Assembly: GCF_000233695.2 (NCBI RefSeq)
Contig: NZ_CM001488.1
Location: 460,049 to 524,048 of the forward strand
Reading direction: 5' to 3'
Origin: Desulfobacter postgatei 2ac9
GTDB taxonomy: Bacteria > Desulfobacterota > Desulfobacteria > Desulfobacterales > Desulfobacteraceae
DNA: 64,000 nucleotides
Shown piece after piece: positions 19,012-28,008 of the stretch. Each line of letters opens with the position of its first letter. Position 1 is the first letter of the stretch. Under the pieces are notes generated by a model, which saw only the letters and a program-made list of their open reading frames with translations, had not been told where the DNA came from and made no database searches. Made by a program: the position numbers and the translations under genes.

Positions 19012-20010
19012 CTATTTTTGGGGCCCAACTAAGCGCCTTGTTACATCAACCGGGGCCACGATCTGTTTTTCCTTGACCATGATGCTTTCAGTCTGCTGCC
19101 ATGCTCCGGCATCAATAATACCGATTTTTGTCCCTTTGTCCGGTTTGATCAACGGACGGGTGGCTTCAAGTTGTTTTTGGCGGATATCGTCTTTGGTGCC
19201 TTTATTCTTTTTTTTGATTTGGGCTAAAACCTCGGCTTCGTTGGCCGGATCCAGGGCAAATTCCCAGGCCGACAGCAGCGCCGCCATAAAAGCATTTACC
19301 GTGTCCGGATGTTTTTCCATCATGGTGCCTGACGTCACGACCGAGTTGGCCACAAAGGATACGCCATAGTCCGCAGGGTTCAGGAATTTTACCTGCTCGC
19401 CTTCTGCGGCCAGCCTCTCTTTTAAGATAACCCCCTGGGAGTTGCGATATACCGGCCACACCTCAACTTCTTTTTTCAGAAACGGGGTAAAGTCAAACCT
19501 GACGCTGGAGATGCGGATATCTTTTAATGTAAGCTCTGCTTTGGCTAAAAGGGTGGTCATGATGGTTTCATCATTCCCCCCGAAGGTGACCCCGATATGT
19601 CGGCCCCTTAAATCTGAAAGGCCTTTGATTTCAAGCAGGTCCGACCGGTAGATCCACTGCATGGGGTTGACCTGGAACAGCTGGGCCAACACCACCACGT
19701 CGGCGCCTTTTTCAAGGGCCCGGATGACCTGGTCGGCAGATGCCACGCCAAAGTTTGCATATCCCAGCTCAAGTTCCTTGATGGCATTTTTTCCGGTCCC
19801 GCCTTCATTTACGGAAACATCCAGCCCTGCTTTTTCAAAAAAGCCGCCGGTATCCGCAATGATGTCACCGGCCACAGAGGTGTTGAACAGCCATTTTAGA
19901 CGGTAATTAAGCGTATCGCCGGCAAAGGCAGGTGTGAGAGCAAAAAACATCATGCAAAGGACAATAAGTCCTGTCCCGTTTATGGTGTTGGTTTTAAACT
20001 TTTTATTCAT
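19012..20010 (-). CDS. ABC importer periplasmic binding protein, NMT1/SsuA type
   Basis: 332 residues from the ATG at 20010; a longer frame start at 20040 lies inside the permease and is unlikely. A signal peptide is clear (MNKKFKTNTINGTG then a hydrophobic stretch, cut near TPAFA-GD). The mature part has the NMT1/THI5-like pattern: YRLKWLFNTSVAGDIIA, GGFFEKAGLDV, LRGRHIGVTFGG. Such proteins bind pyrimidine precursors, sulfonates, nitrate or similar small ligands; the ligand here is unknown. Its ATG overlaps the permease stop (ATGA), making it the last gene of a three-gene operon. Confidence 0.88.
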   Translation of the reverse strand: MNKKFKTNTINGTGLIVLCMMFFALTPAFAGDTLNYRLKWLFNTSVAGDIIADTGGFFEKAGLDVSVNEGGTGKNAIKELELGYANFGVASADQVIRALEKGADVVVLAQLFQVNPMQWIYRSDLLEIKGLSDLRGRHIGVTFGGNDETIMTTLLAKAELTLKDIRISSVRFDFTPFLKKEVEVWPVYRNSQGVILKERLAAEGEQVKFLNPADYGVSFVANSVVTSGTMMEKHPDTVNAFMAALLSAWEFALDPANEAEVLAQIKKKNKGTKDDIRQKQLEATRPLIKPDKGTKIGIIDAGAWQQTESIMVKEKQIVAPVDVTRRLVGPQK

Positions 20011-20774
20011 AACAGATATTCTCCCTTTGGCGCGAACCATTTGGTTTTCATTTGTTCGCCCACGGTTTCCAGAATGCCCTGGTAAACCGAGATAATAATG
20101 CCGATGGAAAACAGGGCCACAAGAATGCAGGCAAGATCGCTCTGGTACAGGGCAATGCGTATACTGTAACCGATGCCTTGATCTGCTGCAATAAATTCCG
20201 CCACAATGGTGCCGGCCATGGCCAGTGTGGCGGATCCTGAAATCACCGTGGTCAGCTTGTTTAAATTTTCAAAGGCCCTGATCTTGACTTCCAGCTGCCA
20301 GCGCATCCGGCCGGTGGCAATGTAAAAATGTTCAATATCTTTTATGGGCGATGCCATGATTCCTAAAACCGACAGCAGCAAAGGGAAATAACAGATCATG
20401 GAGGCAATGAGCAGGCGGGATAAAAATCCGTCCCCCAGGAGAATGAAAATAATCGGAGCCAGGGCCACAATGGGATAGGCCTGTATGTTATAGGCCATGA
20501 CTTTGATAAATGAGCCTGCCCAGGATGATTTGCGGCCGATGATTCCCACCAAAAAGGCCATGAAAATCGAGATCATCTGCCCCAGCACAGTTACGGAAAG
20601 GGTATTGAGTACGTCAAAGAAATAGCCGCCGAGCATACGGTGTGCGGTATCAAAGATCACCGCTAAACCGGGGATAACATAATTGGAGAGACCCGCAGCA
20701 TATTTGACGGTTAAAAGGCCGACAACGCCTATGCAATAGACAATCAGAAACTGGTAGATTCGTCTAAACAGCAT
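20007..20774 (-). CDS. ABC importer permease, SsuC/TauC type
   Basis: 255 residues with about six hydrophobic segments and the binding-protein-dependent permease (BPD_transp_1) layout. The coupling-helix region is IASPIKDIEHFYIATGRM followed by ASGSATLAMAGTIVAEF-type sequence (about 175-195). It forms the inner-membrane channel for the neighbouring binding protein and ATPase. The start overlaps the end of the ATPase gene by 11 bases, and the stop overlaps the binding-protein start, so the three are translationally coupled. Confidence 0.88.
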   Translation of the reverse strand: MLFRRIYQFLIVYCIGVVGLLTVKYAAGLSNYVIPGLAVIFDTAHRMLGGYFFDVLNTLSVTVLGQMISIFMAFLVGIIGRKSSWAGSFIKVMAYNIQAYPIVALAPIIFILLGDGFLSRLLIASMICYFPLLLSVLGIMASPIKDIEHFYIATGRMRWQLEVKIRAFENLNKLTTVISGSATLAMAGTIVAEFIAADQGIGYSIRIALYQSDLACILVALFSIGIIISVYQGILETVGEQMKTKWFAPKGEYLL

Positions 20775-21459
20775 TCATAATTTCCAGCATGGACCGGTCA
20801 ATGGCCTGGGGATCTGAGGTATATCCTGTTTTATAATTTTGACCCTGCACCACGACGGCGCCTTTATTTTTACCCGGATGGCTTAACACCAGGATCTCTT
20901 TGCAGAATCGGGCCACTTCCATGAGATTGTGGGAAATATAAAGAAACAGCTTGGCTGGAAACATCTCTTTTATGGATAAGATAATGGTCTCCCGTAAGGC
21001 CTCATCCACATTGGCAAGACTTTCGTCTAAAATCAACAGGTCAAAGTCCTGGATAAGGTAGCGGATAAGGTTCATCCGGTTCTGCTGACCCATGGACAAC
21101 TGGGAAAATCGTGATCCCAAAAGAGATTCAAGCTTGAAAATTTTGACAAGTTCCTTTTTAAGATCTGAATTTTTGGGGGGACACACCTTTTCCAGATGGG
21201 TGCCGGTGCTGGACCAGCCGGGCAGACGCTCCTGATTGTAAGAATATAAAATGGTGGTAATGCCTTCATAAATCAAGGCATTGCCACCGGGGCCGCTGCT
21301 GCCCCCGGCAAGGATTCTTGCAAAGGAGGTTTTACCGACACCTGATGGCCCGAAAACAGCATTAAATCCCGGAGATGCCATGGAAAAATTAAGATTTTCC
21401 AGGACCGGTTTATCCGCCGCCGGGTAGGTAAAAGTCATGCCTCTGCATTCAAAATGCAT
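20764..21459 (-). CDS. ABC importer ATPase, SsuB/TauB-like
   Basis: 231 residues from the ATG at 21459, chosen because GGAG lies 6-7 bases before it; frames could also start at 21471 (ATG) or 21486 (TTG). Walker A is GPSGVGKTS, the signature is LSMGQQNR (the usual second G is M), Walker B LLILDES, and the H-loop ISHNLMEV. The Q-loop region is shifted (YSYNQERLPGWS). It energises uptake through the adjacent permease. It is the first gene of the operon; the 21487-21834 region upstream holds the probable promoter and a palindromic repeat. Confidence 0.88.
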   Translation of the reverse strand: MHFECRGMTFTYPAADKPVLENLNFSMASPGFNAVFGPSGVGKTSFARILAGGSSGPGGNALIYEGITTILYSYNQERLPGWSSTGTHLEKVCPPKNSDLKKELVKIFKLESLLGSRFSQLSMGQQNRMNLIRYLIQDFDLLILDESLANVDEALRETIILSIKEMFPAKLFLYISHNLMEVARFCKEILVLSHPGKNKGAVVVQGQNYKTGYTSDPQAIDRSMLEIMNAV

Positions 21460-21612
21460 ATTCTTCTCCATTTTATGGAGGGTCAAACCTTGATGATTGC
21501 CTTTTTACCTTGATTACGCTGATAAGCATCGTCGAATTTTATTCTTTAAGTTCTGTGCGTATTGTCAGATTATCAATATCTGAAATCCAAGTCAATTTGT
21601 AATACAAGAACC

Positions 21613-21733
21613 CAGCAATTCTAAATTTACTCTCGCACAAAGTCTCAAAGGCACAAAGGGTCAGAAAACCAAATAAAAGCTTTGTGTCTTGGTGCGAGTT
21701 TTTCAACTAAAAGATTCATATTTAGAATTGCTG
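21613..21733. repeat. 121-bp palindromic MITE-like element
   Basis: Outer 14-bp perfect inverted repeats CAGCAATTCTAAAT (21613-21626) and ATTTAGAATTGCTG (21720-21733) enclose a second pair, CTCGCAC (21632-21638) and GTGCGAG (21692-21698). A third CACAAAG/CTTTGTG pair lies inside. The nested arrangement can fold into one long cruciform. There is no coding capacity. It resembles small non-autonomous repeats of the CGCAAAG/CTTTGCG kind found in many genomes. It lies between the divergent ABC operon and the YkgJ-like gene. Confidence 0.7.
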
Positions 21734-21834
21734 ACAAGAATCAAGGTTTGACCCCTTGCTTTCACGGTCATTTGCATTTCATGGCAAGTAAGATATAAGA
21801 GGTGCTGAAAATAAACGAAGGGAGGGAAGGCTCA

Positions 21835-22380
21835 ATGACTGAGGATCTGCTTGACAATCTATTGAAAAATTACATGGATCTGATCTCACGGGTGGATGAG
21901 CATATCCAAAGGCTTGCCCGGGTCCATAAAGACCGGCTTGCCTGCAAAAAGGGGTGTGATGCGTGCTGCAGGCACTTGTCTTTGTTTCCGGTTGAGGCCC
22001 TTGTCCTGTCACGGGCCTTCAGTCGCCTGGAGGCCCCATGCCGGGAAAGGATTATTCGGCAGGCACAGCAGACCGATCGCACATGCCCCCTGCTTGTGGA
22101 CCATGTATGTATGGTCTATGAGGCCCGCCCTATTATCTGCAGAACCCACGGATATCCCCTGTACATGGAAAAAGAGGGCAGGGCCATGGTGGATTTTTGC
22201 CCTAAAAATTTCAAGGGCGTAAAAAAACTGGATCGTTCTGATATGCTGGATCTTGACCGGATGAATACCCTTTTAACTGCTGTAAACAACCATTTTACCG
22301 CCTGCTTTGAAGGCCCCCTGCCCGGGCGGATACCTGTGGACCAGGCTCTGGAATTATATCAGGATCTTGAAATATCCTGA
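21835..22380 (+). CDS. YkgJ-like cysteine-cluster protein
   Basis: 181 residues from the ATG at 21835 with GGAGGGAAGG upstream. The family mark is the cluster CKKGCDACCRH, followed by CPLL-C-YEARPIICRTHGYP and later DFCPKN. This matches the putative zinc- or iron-chelating YkgJ family. The function of the family is not settled; a metal-binding or Fe-S role in the cytoplasm is likely. It stands alone and converges on the deacetylase gene, separated by a hairpin. Confidence 0.85.
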   Translation: MTEDLLDNLLKNYMDLISRVDEHIQRLARVHKDRLACKKGCDACCRHLSLFPVEALVLSRAFSRLEAPCRERIIRQAQQTDRTCPLLVDHVCMVYEARPIICRTHGYPLYMEKEGRAMVDFCPKNFKGVKKLDRSDMLDLDRMNTLLTAVNNHFTACFEGPLPGRIPVDQALELYQDLEIS

Positions 22381-22402
22381 ACCCTGCAAAAATTGCAGGG
22401 TT
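22380..22402. terminator. Hairpin between two convergent genes
   Basis: A perfect 10-bp stem AACCCTGCAA / TTGCAGGGTT with an AAA loop lies exactly between the YkgJ-like stop and the deacetylase stop. It lacks a U-run on either strand, so it is a weak or Rho-assisted bidirectional terminator at best. Confidence 0.5.
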
Positions 22403-23642
22403 AACCCGAAGGGACCTCCACAAGCCTGCTGACCGGGACCAGCCGGACCTTGCCTCTTGTTTTGGGAAGCTCTCGTTTCAGCGCATCCAGGGTGGCCTGG
22501 TGGGGGTGGCCGATACCAATGGCACTGCCATTTTCCTTGGCCTCTTTGATAAGTTTTTTGATTTGCCCTGAAATGTACTCAACATTCTGGAAGTTATCCA
22601 GGAACACATCCCTGTGGGAAAATTTGAGTTGAAACATACGGGCGCACTGCTCTGCTTTGGATTCAGCAGATGTCCTGGAATCAATAAAAAAGAGATTGTT
22701 TTGTTTCAGTACCGTGAAAATTTGATTCATTTTGTTTGAATCGGCCGTAAGCCTGGAGCCCATGTGGTTATTTACCCCTACGGTGCCGGGAATCGCATGG
22801 ATATCCTTGTGAAGCTGGCTTAACAGTTCGTCCGGGGACATCTCAGACAACAACGCCCCTGGCCCGGGGTTGACTTTGGGGTACTGGGTCGGTTCCATGG
22901 GAAGATGCAGCATCAGTTCCGCCCCTTTTGCCGACAGGCTGTGAGCAAGTTGGGTTCCGGCAGGAGAAAAGGGCAGAATGGCGAAGGTGATATTCTTATC
23001 TATGTTGAGCAGGTCCATGGTCAGCTCTTTGTCATATCCGATATCATCAATGATAATAGCAATTTGAGGAACAAAATCATTCCTTTTCGGCGGCACAACC
23101 TTTTTGGGGGGTGTCGGCGTTACATCATCATACACTTCATAAACAATGGCCGAACCTTTTTTATGTACCTGTGTTTTGGTAATAGTGCTTTTATCCGGGG
23201 GATGCTGTTTTTCCTTAAGGCCCTCTGCTTTGGTTATGAGTTTGGGTTCAATGGCCGACCGGTCCTTTTTTGGGGTAGGCAGGGAATTGTCCTCTGGTGG
23301 CGTCGGGGCCGGGGCCTGAGGCGGTGCCACAGGCGCCTTTTTTTTGTCCGTCTGGGTTTCCGGTGCCACAGGGCGACCGGCTTTTAGAAAAATATCAACC
23401 AGCATGGCCGTGGTCAGGCAGACCGCCAAAAGGATGGCAATACCTAAAACCGTTTTTTTCACTTCATGGAAAGTTCCGGGGTTTTTTTTCTTATCAGGTT
23501 GCTTTGTTCCGGTCTTTCTGGTTGCCCTCGGTTTTTTCTTCGGTTTAGGACTCGGTTTTTGGGCGGCTTTTTTTAGGGCAGGAACCTTAGTCGTTTTGCT
23601 CTGGTTTTTTTTTGTACCGCCCGTGGATTTAGTTGGTGACAT
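22401..23642 (-). CDS. Divergent polysaccharide deacetylase family protein (DUF610), membrane-anchored
   Basis: 413 residues. An N-terminal basic Lys/Pro-rich cytoplasmic tail (1-60) is followed by one membrane segment (about 64-88) and a Pro-rich linker (90-190). The C-terminal divergent deacetylase domain begins at IAIIIDDIGYD and runs through ITFAILPFSP, ELMLHLPMEP, VNNHMGSRLT and FIDSRTSAES to AIGIGHPH. Asp and His residues of the NodB-like metal site are present in these motifs. It is likely to act on periplasmic glycans or peptidoglycan, though its substrate is unknown. It overlaps the ctp stop by 14 bases and ends the ftsEX-envC-ctp operon, a common arrangement in proteobacteria. Confidence 0.88.
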   Translation of the reverse strand: MSPTKSTGGTKKNQSKTTKVPALKKAAQKPSPKPKKKPRATRKTGTKQPDKKKNPGTFHEVKKTVLGIAILLAVCLTTAMLVDIFLKAGRPVAPETQTDKKKAPVAPPQAPAPTPPEDNSLPTPKKDRSAIEPKLITKAEGLKEKQHPPDKSTITKTQVHKKGSAIVYEVYDDVTPTPPKKVVPPKRNDFVPQIAIIIDDIGYDKELTMDLLNIDKNITFAILPFSPAGTQLAHSLSAKGAELMLHLPMEPTQYPKVNPGPGALLSEMSPDELLSQLHKDIHAIPGTVGVNNHMGSRLTADSNKMNQIFTVLKQNNLFFIDSRTSAESKAEQCARMFQLKFSHRDVFLDNFQNVEYISGQIKKLIKEAKENGSAIGIGHPHQATLDALKRELPKTRGKVRLVPVSRLVEVPSG

Positions 23643-24939
23643 TTATTTTACTGAACACACCATAGCTGATGAGAATATCAAGGGCACGTTTTATCTGGAC
23701 ATCTTTGCTCAGCTTTTCGATTTCAGCATCTTTTTGGGATTTTTTCTTGTTTTTGGTCTCGTCTTCTTCGGGTTTAAGACTGTTTTTTAAATCTTTTTCC
23801 TTGAGCATCAGCTCAAAGTCAGAATTATCTTTCGGGACTTCTTCAACCGTTCCCGGCTCCACAGGGATGTCAGGCTCAATGCCCTTGGCTTGGATGGAAT
23901 GCCCGCTGGGGGTGTAGTACCGGGCAATGGTATATTTAAGCCCGAATCCTTCATCTAGTGGCTGCACGGTTTGCACCGACCCTTTGCCAAAGGATGTTGT
24001 GCCTAAAATAAGGGACCGGGAGTTGTCTTTAAGGGCGCCTGCCACAATTTCTGACGCTGACGCAGACCCAGCGTTGATCAGGGTCACAATGGGGTAGTTA
24101 CGTTCCGGAAAATTGGGATTGGCCTTGAACACCTGGTTGTTTTTTTCAATGCGTCCCTTAATGGACACGATAGTCCCCTCGTTTATAAACAGATCAGAAA
24201 TTCGAATGGCCTGGTCCAGCAGCCCTCCCGGATTATCCCGAAGGTCAATGATCAGACCTTTAAGGCCGTTTCCCTGTTTTTCCAAGTTTGACAATTGTTC
24301 TATCACATCATCCAGGGTGTTCATTCTGAAATTGGTGATTCTTAAATATCCGAACCCCGGTGCCGGCATGGCCGAGCGCACACTGGTCATGGGGATCAGA
24401 TCACGCTTGACCGTAAAGACCAGCGGGGCTGACGCCCCCTCCCGGATGATGGTGATTTTAACTTCCTCATACCGTGGTCCTCTCATTTTTTTGACCGCTT
24501 CCCACATGGCCATGTCCTTGGTGGATGCATCATCAATTTTGACGATGATGTCCCCGGCGGTGATACCCGCCTCGTAGGCAGGGGTGCCTTCAATGGGGGA
24601 GACTACGGTGAGAATGCCGTCCTTCATGGTAATAACAATCCCGATACCGGAAAACTCCCCTTTGGTATCATCCTGAAGTTCATCAAAGGCATCCGGGGGC
24701 ATGAAGCTGGAATGGGGATCAAGATTGCCCACCATACCCTTTATGGCATTGTGTACGAGCTCTTCGGGTTTGACCTCATCCACATAATTATTTTTAAGTT
24801 CTTCCAGGACGTCCGCAAACAGTTTCAGGGATTGATAGGTTTTTTCGTCCGCCGCATGCACTGAACCTGCAGTCAGCATAAGGATCACAGCCGCAGTCAG
24901 CCAGAACCCCATCAACCCGGCCCAACTCATTTTTTTCAT
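23629..24939 (-). CDS. Carboxy-terminal processing protease, S41 family
   Basis: 436 residues with a signal peptide (membrane stretch to about VHAADEK). An S41 N-terminal segment (NYVDEVKPEELVHNAIKGM) is followed by a PDZ domain (FSGIGIVI to IIREG) and the protease core. The core shows LRDNPGGLLDQA and the catalytic serine in AGSASASEIVAGAL, with the lysine in FGKGSVQ. It acts in the periplasm, cleaving C-terminal tails or regulating murein enzymes. Location directly after envC supports a role in peptidoglycan hydrolase control during division. The start has GGAG upstream. Confidence 0.93.
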   Translation of the reverse strand: MKKMSWAGLMGFWLTAAVILMLTAGSVHAADEKTYQSLKLFADVLEELKNNYVDEVKPEELVHNAIKGMVGNLDPHSSFMPPDAFDELQDDTKGEFSGIGIVITMKDGILTVVSPIEGTPAYEAGITAGDIIVKIDDASTKDMAMWEAVKKMRGPRYEEVKITIIREGASAPLVFTVKRDLIPMTSVRSAMPAPGFGYLRITNFRMNTLDDVIEQLSNLEKQGNGLKGLIIDLRDNPGGLLDQAIRISDLFINEGTIVSIKGRIEKNNQVFKANPNFPERNYPIVTLINAGSASASEIVAGALKDNSRSLILGTTSFGKGSVQTVQPLDEGFGLKYTIARYYTPSGHSIQAKGIEPDIPVEPGTVEEVPKDNSDFELMLKEKDLKNSLKPEEDETKNKKKSQKDAEIEKLSKDVQIKRALDILISYGVFSKINVTN

Positions 24940-24942
24940 CTG

Positions 24943-26190
24943 TCATGCTCCTTTTTTCAGCCATTTGAGGGGATCGACGGGTTTGCCGTGGTGACGGACC
25001 TCAAAGTGAAGGCACGGCCCTTTCATAGAGCCGGTATCTCCTGCCGTGCCGATGATTTCTCCAGTGTCCACCCGTTCGCCCTTTTTCTTGTACAACTCTT
25101 CCACATGGGCGTAAAGGGTATCATAATTGTTTCCATGGTTGATGATCATCAGGTTGCCGTACCCCTTAAGCCACTGGGCAAAGATGACCTCTCCGTTGAA
25201 AACGTTTTTTACGGGTGCACCCCGTTCCGCCTTTATATCAATTCCGCTTTGAAATGTGAAGGCGTTGTAATCGCCTTTGCGTTTGGTGCCGAAATTTGAA
25301 ATGATTTCACCCTTTACCGGAGTCAGCAGTTGGCCTTTCTGTCGGTCAAAGGAGTTTTTTACACCGGAGGCACCGGCCGGGGGCGTGATGGCGGATATGG
25401 TCTGCTCCAGAGCCCGGGCCGATGCGTCAAGGGAATCCATGGCTGCCAGGGATAGGCTCTTTCGCCGTCTTATCTCTTTAAGGGTTTTTTCCTTTTTAAG
25501 GGTTTCTTTTTTGCGCAGTTCAATTTTATTGTCCAATTGTTCCTGCAGGTCTGATTTCAGCTTCTGTTGAACATTCAGATTCTGTTCAAGTTCGCTAAGT
25601 TCCTTCATGTTCCGGGCCTGTTTATCCAGTAGGGTAAAATCCGATGTCACCACTTTTTTAAGCGCGTTCTGGGTGGTGACAAAATGAAACAAAGACGACG
25701 GGGGACCCGCCATTTCAAGGCGGCCCATCATGTGCATGCGGAAAAGGGCATTCAGGCGTTTTCCTGCATAGTCCCGTGTGGCCTCCATTGATTTGTTCAG
25801 CTCTGCAATGTGTGCCTGTGTCCTTTCAATTTCCTGGGCAATGGCAAGGGCATCAAGCCTGAGCTCCCGGGCGGTTAGCCGTGCGCGGCTCAGGGCCATC
25901 TCAATTTCGTTAAGTTCGTCAAGAATCTGCATCTCCTGCTGAGAGAATTCCTTGACTTTCCGCTTCTCTTGCCGAATCCGCCTTGCAATGACCGCCTGTC
26001 CGGCTTGATCTGCCCCGGCGGTCTTTGAGGGGGCAGGTGTTTTCTTTATGAGCGTGGCCGCATTGATTTTTCCCTTATACAGGACTTGTGCGTAACATGG
26101 ATTTGCCAGGCTAAAAACGACGGCAATAGCCATAATTCCGGCAAAAAAGAAAGGCCCTATTTTAAAATTTGTTTCAGGGAGATGAAACAT
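24943..26190 (-). CDS. envC: Murein hydrolase activator EnvC-like, M23 domain
   Basis: 415 residues from the ATG at 26190; a TTG three codons upstream is possible. An N-terminal membrane/signal segment (FFFAGIMAIAVVFSLANPCYA) is followed by a long coiled coil (about 70-270) and a LytM/M23 domain. The M23 part begins near LLTPVKGEIISNFGTKR and holds FQSGIDIKAERGAPV, NHGNNYDTLYAH and LHFEVRHHG. Catalytic positions are partly replaced (the first zinc-site HxxxD reads FQSGID), which fits a non-enzymatic activator like E. coli EnvC that is gated by FtsEX. It overlaps the ftsX end by about 34 bases. Confidence 0.88.
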   Translation of the reverse strand: MFHLPETNFKIGPFFFAGIMAIAVVFSLANPCYAQVLYKGKINAATLIKKTPAPSKTAGADQAGQAVIARRIRQEKRKVKEFSQQEMQILDELNEIEMALSRARLTARELRLDALAIAQEIERTQAHIAELNKSMEATRDYAGKRLNALFRMHMMGRLEMAGPPSSLFHFVTTQNALKKVVTSDFTLLDKQARNMKELSELEQNLNVQQKLKSDLQEQLDNKIELRKKETLKKEKTLKEIRRRKSLSLAAMDSLDASARALEQTISAITPPAGASGVKNSFDRQKGQLLTPVKGEIISNFGTKRKGDYNAFTFQSGIDIKAERGAPVKNVFNGEVIFAQWLKGYGNLMIINHGNNYDTLYAHVEELYKKKGERVDTGEIIGTAGDTGSMKGPCLHFEVRHHGKPVDPLKWLKKGA

Positions 26191-27041
26191 CCGAACCAAC
26201 CTAAAAATGTACTGGAAAATAAAACTATTGCCACAGCCTGCCAGGAAAGAAAATGAATATCCAGATAAACATAGGCGCTCAGGTTCTGGGAAATGCCGGA
26301 AGCCAGTGTCAGGTAGCCTGATAGAAGAATGAGTATACCCAACACCCCGCCTAAAAATCCCTGGAGGAGCCCTTCAACATAAAAAGGTGTTTTGATGAAC
26401 CCGTCAGTGGCGCCCACCAGACGCATGATTTCTATTTCAGTCTGTCTTGCATAAAAGGCCAGACGCACGGTATTGGCCGTAATGAACAGGGCAATCATTA
26501 AAAACAGACCGCTCATCGCATACCCGGTCATTTTGAAAAGATTGAACAGCTTGAAGAAGCGGCCCAGCCATCCCTGTCCATACTCTACGGTATCCACCAT
26601 CTCTAACGCCTTAATCCGGTCGGCTCTCTTTTGAATCCGGTCAAAGTTTGAATGGTCGGTCATGGTGATTTCAAGGGCGTCGGGGAGGGGGTTCTCCTGA
26701 AGGGTGGACAGAAAACTGGTTTTGGCGCCCATCTCTTTTTTCAGCCGTTCCAGGGCTTGGGTTTTGGGTATAAATACTATTTTTTCGATGCCGCCTATGG
26801 ATACAAGCTGCTCTTTTACATTGGGCAGCATGGCAGGCGTGAACGCATCACTTAAGTAAACCATGGCCCGTCCGCCTTGATTCCAGGCAGAAAGAACCCG
26901 TCCGGTGTTTTCAAAAAAAAGCATGAAAACCGATACCAGAAGGATGGAAAGGGCGATGGTCATGATGGTCATGATGGTGATGATGTTTAAAAACCGGTTG
27001 GACCGGATATCCGTCAAGGCTTTACTTAGAAATCGCATCAT
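26157..27041 (-). CDS. ftsX: Cell division protein FtsX
   Basis: 294 residues with the FtsX topology: a cytoplasmic N-terminus, TM1 (about 22-45), a periplasmic domain (about 50-165) and three C-terminal TM helices. The family motif near TM3 reads EIEIMRLVGATDGFIKTPFY. It forms a membrane complex with FtsE and passes the division signal to the periplasmic activator encoded next. ftsE lies 25 bases upstream. Confidence 0.93.
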   Translation of the reverse strand: MMRFLSKALTDIRSNRFLNIITIMTIMTIALSILLVSVFMLFFENTGRVLSAWNQGGRAMVYLSDAFTPAMLPNVKEQLVSIGGIEKIVFIPKTQALERLKKEMGAKTSFLSTLQENPLPDALEITMTDHSNFDRIQKRADRIKALEMVDTVEYGQGWLGRFFKLFNLFKMTGYAMSGLFLMIALFITANTVRLAFYARQTEIEIMRLVGATDGFIKTPFYVEGLLQGFLGGVLGILILLSGYLTLASGISQNLSAYVYLDIHFLSWQAVAIVLFSSTFLGWFGCFISLKQILK

Positions 27042-27066
27042 ATCGCAATTAATCTTTTTCAGTTTT

Positions 27067-27765
27067 TCAGCATAAAATGGTTGATATCCCTTTAAGCTTC
27101 CCGTCTTCCAGGGCGATATTTCGTCCTTTACTAAAGCAGTCCATCTGCTTTATATTATGGCTGGCCATGAGAATGGTGGCTCCCTTTTGATGATACCCTA
27201 AAAGTAAATCAAGCACACGCTGGGCAGATTCACTGTCCAGACTGCCCGTAGGTTCATCCGCAAGGATAATGGAAGGTCCTCCCACCACCGCCCTTGCCAC
27301 GGCCACCCGCTGCTGTTCTCCGCCCGATAGCGTCGGCGGCAGGTGATTGGCCTTTTTCTCCATGCCCGTGACCCTGAGTACATGCATCACCTTTTTTTTT
27401 ATGTAGGACGGTTTTTCTCCGGCAATCTTGAGCACCAGGGCGACATTTTCAAAAACCGTGCGGCTGGGGATCAGCTTAAAGTCCTGAAACACCATGCCGA
27501 AACGCCGGCGTAAAAAAGGCAGTTTTGCCGATGAAATCCGTGCCAGGTTCATGCCGTCAATCAGAATTTGTCCTTCGGATACCCGTTCGGCCAGGTATAA
27601 AACTCTGAGCAGGGTGGATTTGCCCGCCCCGGAAGGTCCGGAAATAAAAATAAACTCGCCGGGCTCAATATCAAAGGTGATGTTATTTAGAGCTAACTTG
27701 CCGCCATAACGCTTGGTTACGTTAAACAGCCTGATAATATTAGCTTTGCCGCTGCTGGCGCTCAT
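27067..27765 (-). CDS. ftsE: Cell division ATP-binding protein FtsE
   Basis: 232 residues. Walker A GPSGAGKSTLL, Q-loop in FQDFKLIPSRTV, signature LSGGEQQRVAVARA, Walker B IILADEPTGSLD, and H-loop ASHN. The sequence RRRFGMVFQDFKLI is typical of FtsE. It drives FtsX on the cytoplasmic face at the septum. It is the first gene of the five-gene envelope operon, so the promoter should lie in 27766-27860. Confidence 0.94.
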   Translation of the reverse strand: MSASSGKANIIRLFNVTKRYGGKLALNNITFDIEPGEFIFISGPSGAGKSTLLRVLYLAERVSEGQILIDGMNLARISSAKLPFLRRRFGMVFQDFKLIPSRTVFENVALVLKIAGEKPSYIKKKVMHVLRVTGMEKKANHLPPTLSGGEQQRVAVARAVVGGPSIILADEPTGSLDSESAQRVLDLLLGYHQKGATILMASHNIKQMDCFSKGRNIALEDGKLKGISTILC

Positions 27766-27867
27766 ATAACATTTGCCTTGTACTCTTTTAGGGATAATTG
27801 ACTGAGATTGAATTTACTGATATAAACCGCCTGTGTCAAGGAGTGCTGCAAACAGTTTTTCTTACAC

Positions 27868-27919
27868 AAAGCCTTCACTGAACCCGTAAATCGGCTTCTT
27901 CCAAATCAGTGAAGGCTTT
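27868..27919. repeat. 14-bp perfect inverted repeat between ftsE and tatD
   Basis: AAAGCCTTCACTGA (27868-27881) and TCAGTGAAGGCTTT (27906-27919) are separated by 24 bases. It lies between divergent ftsE and tatD, so it is neither a normal terminator nor close enough to a start codon to be an attenuator. It may be a palindromic repeat or a regulator site. Confidence 0.6.
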
Positions 27920-28008
27920 AAACTTTGACGCCTTGGTTGTTTTGCTGCAAACTTACATTTGCTTTGCTTTTCAGGAAGAGGAAAGGAAAAAACCATAGGA
28001 ATATATAG

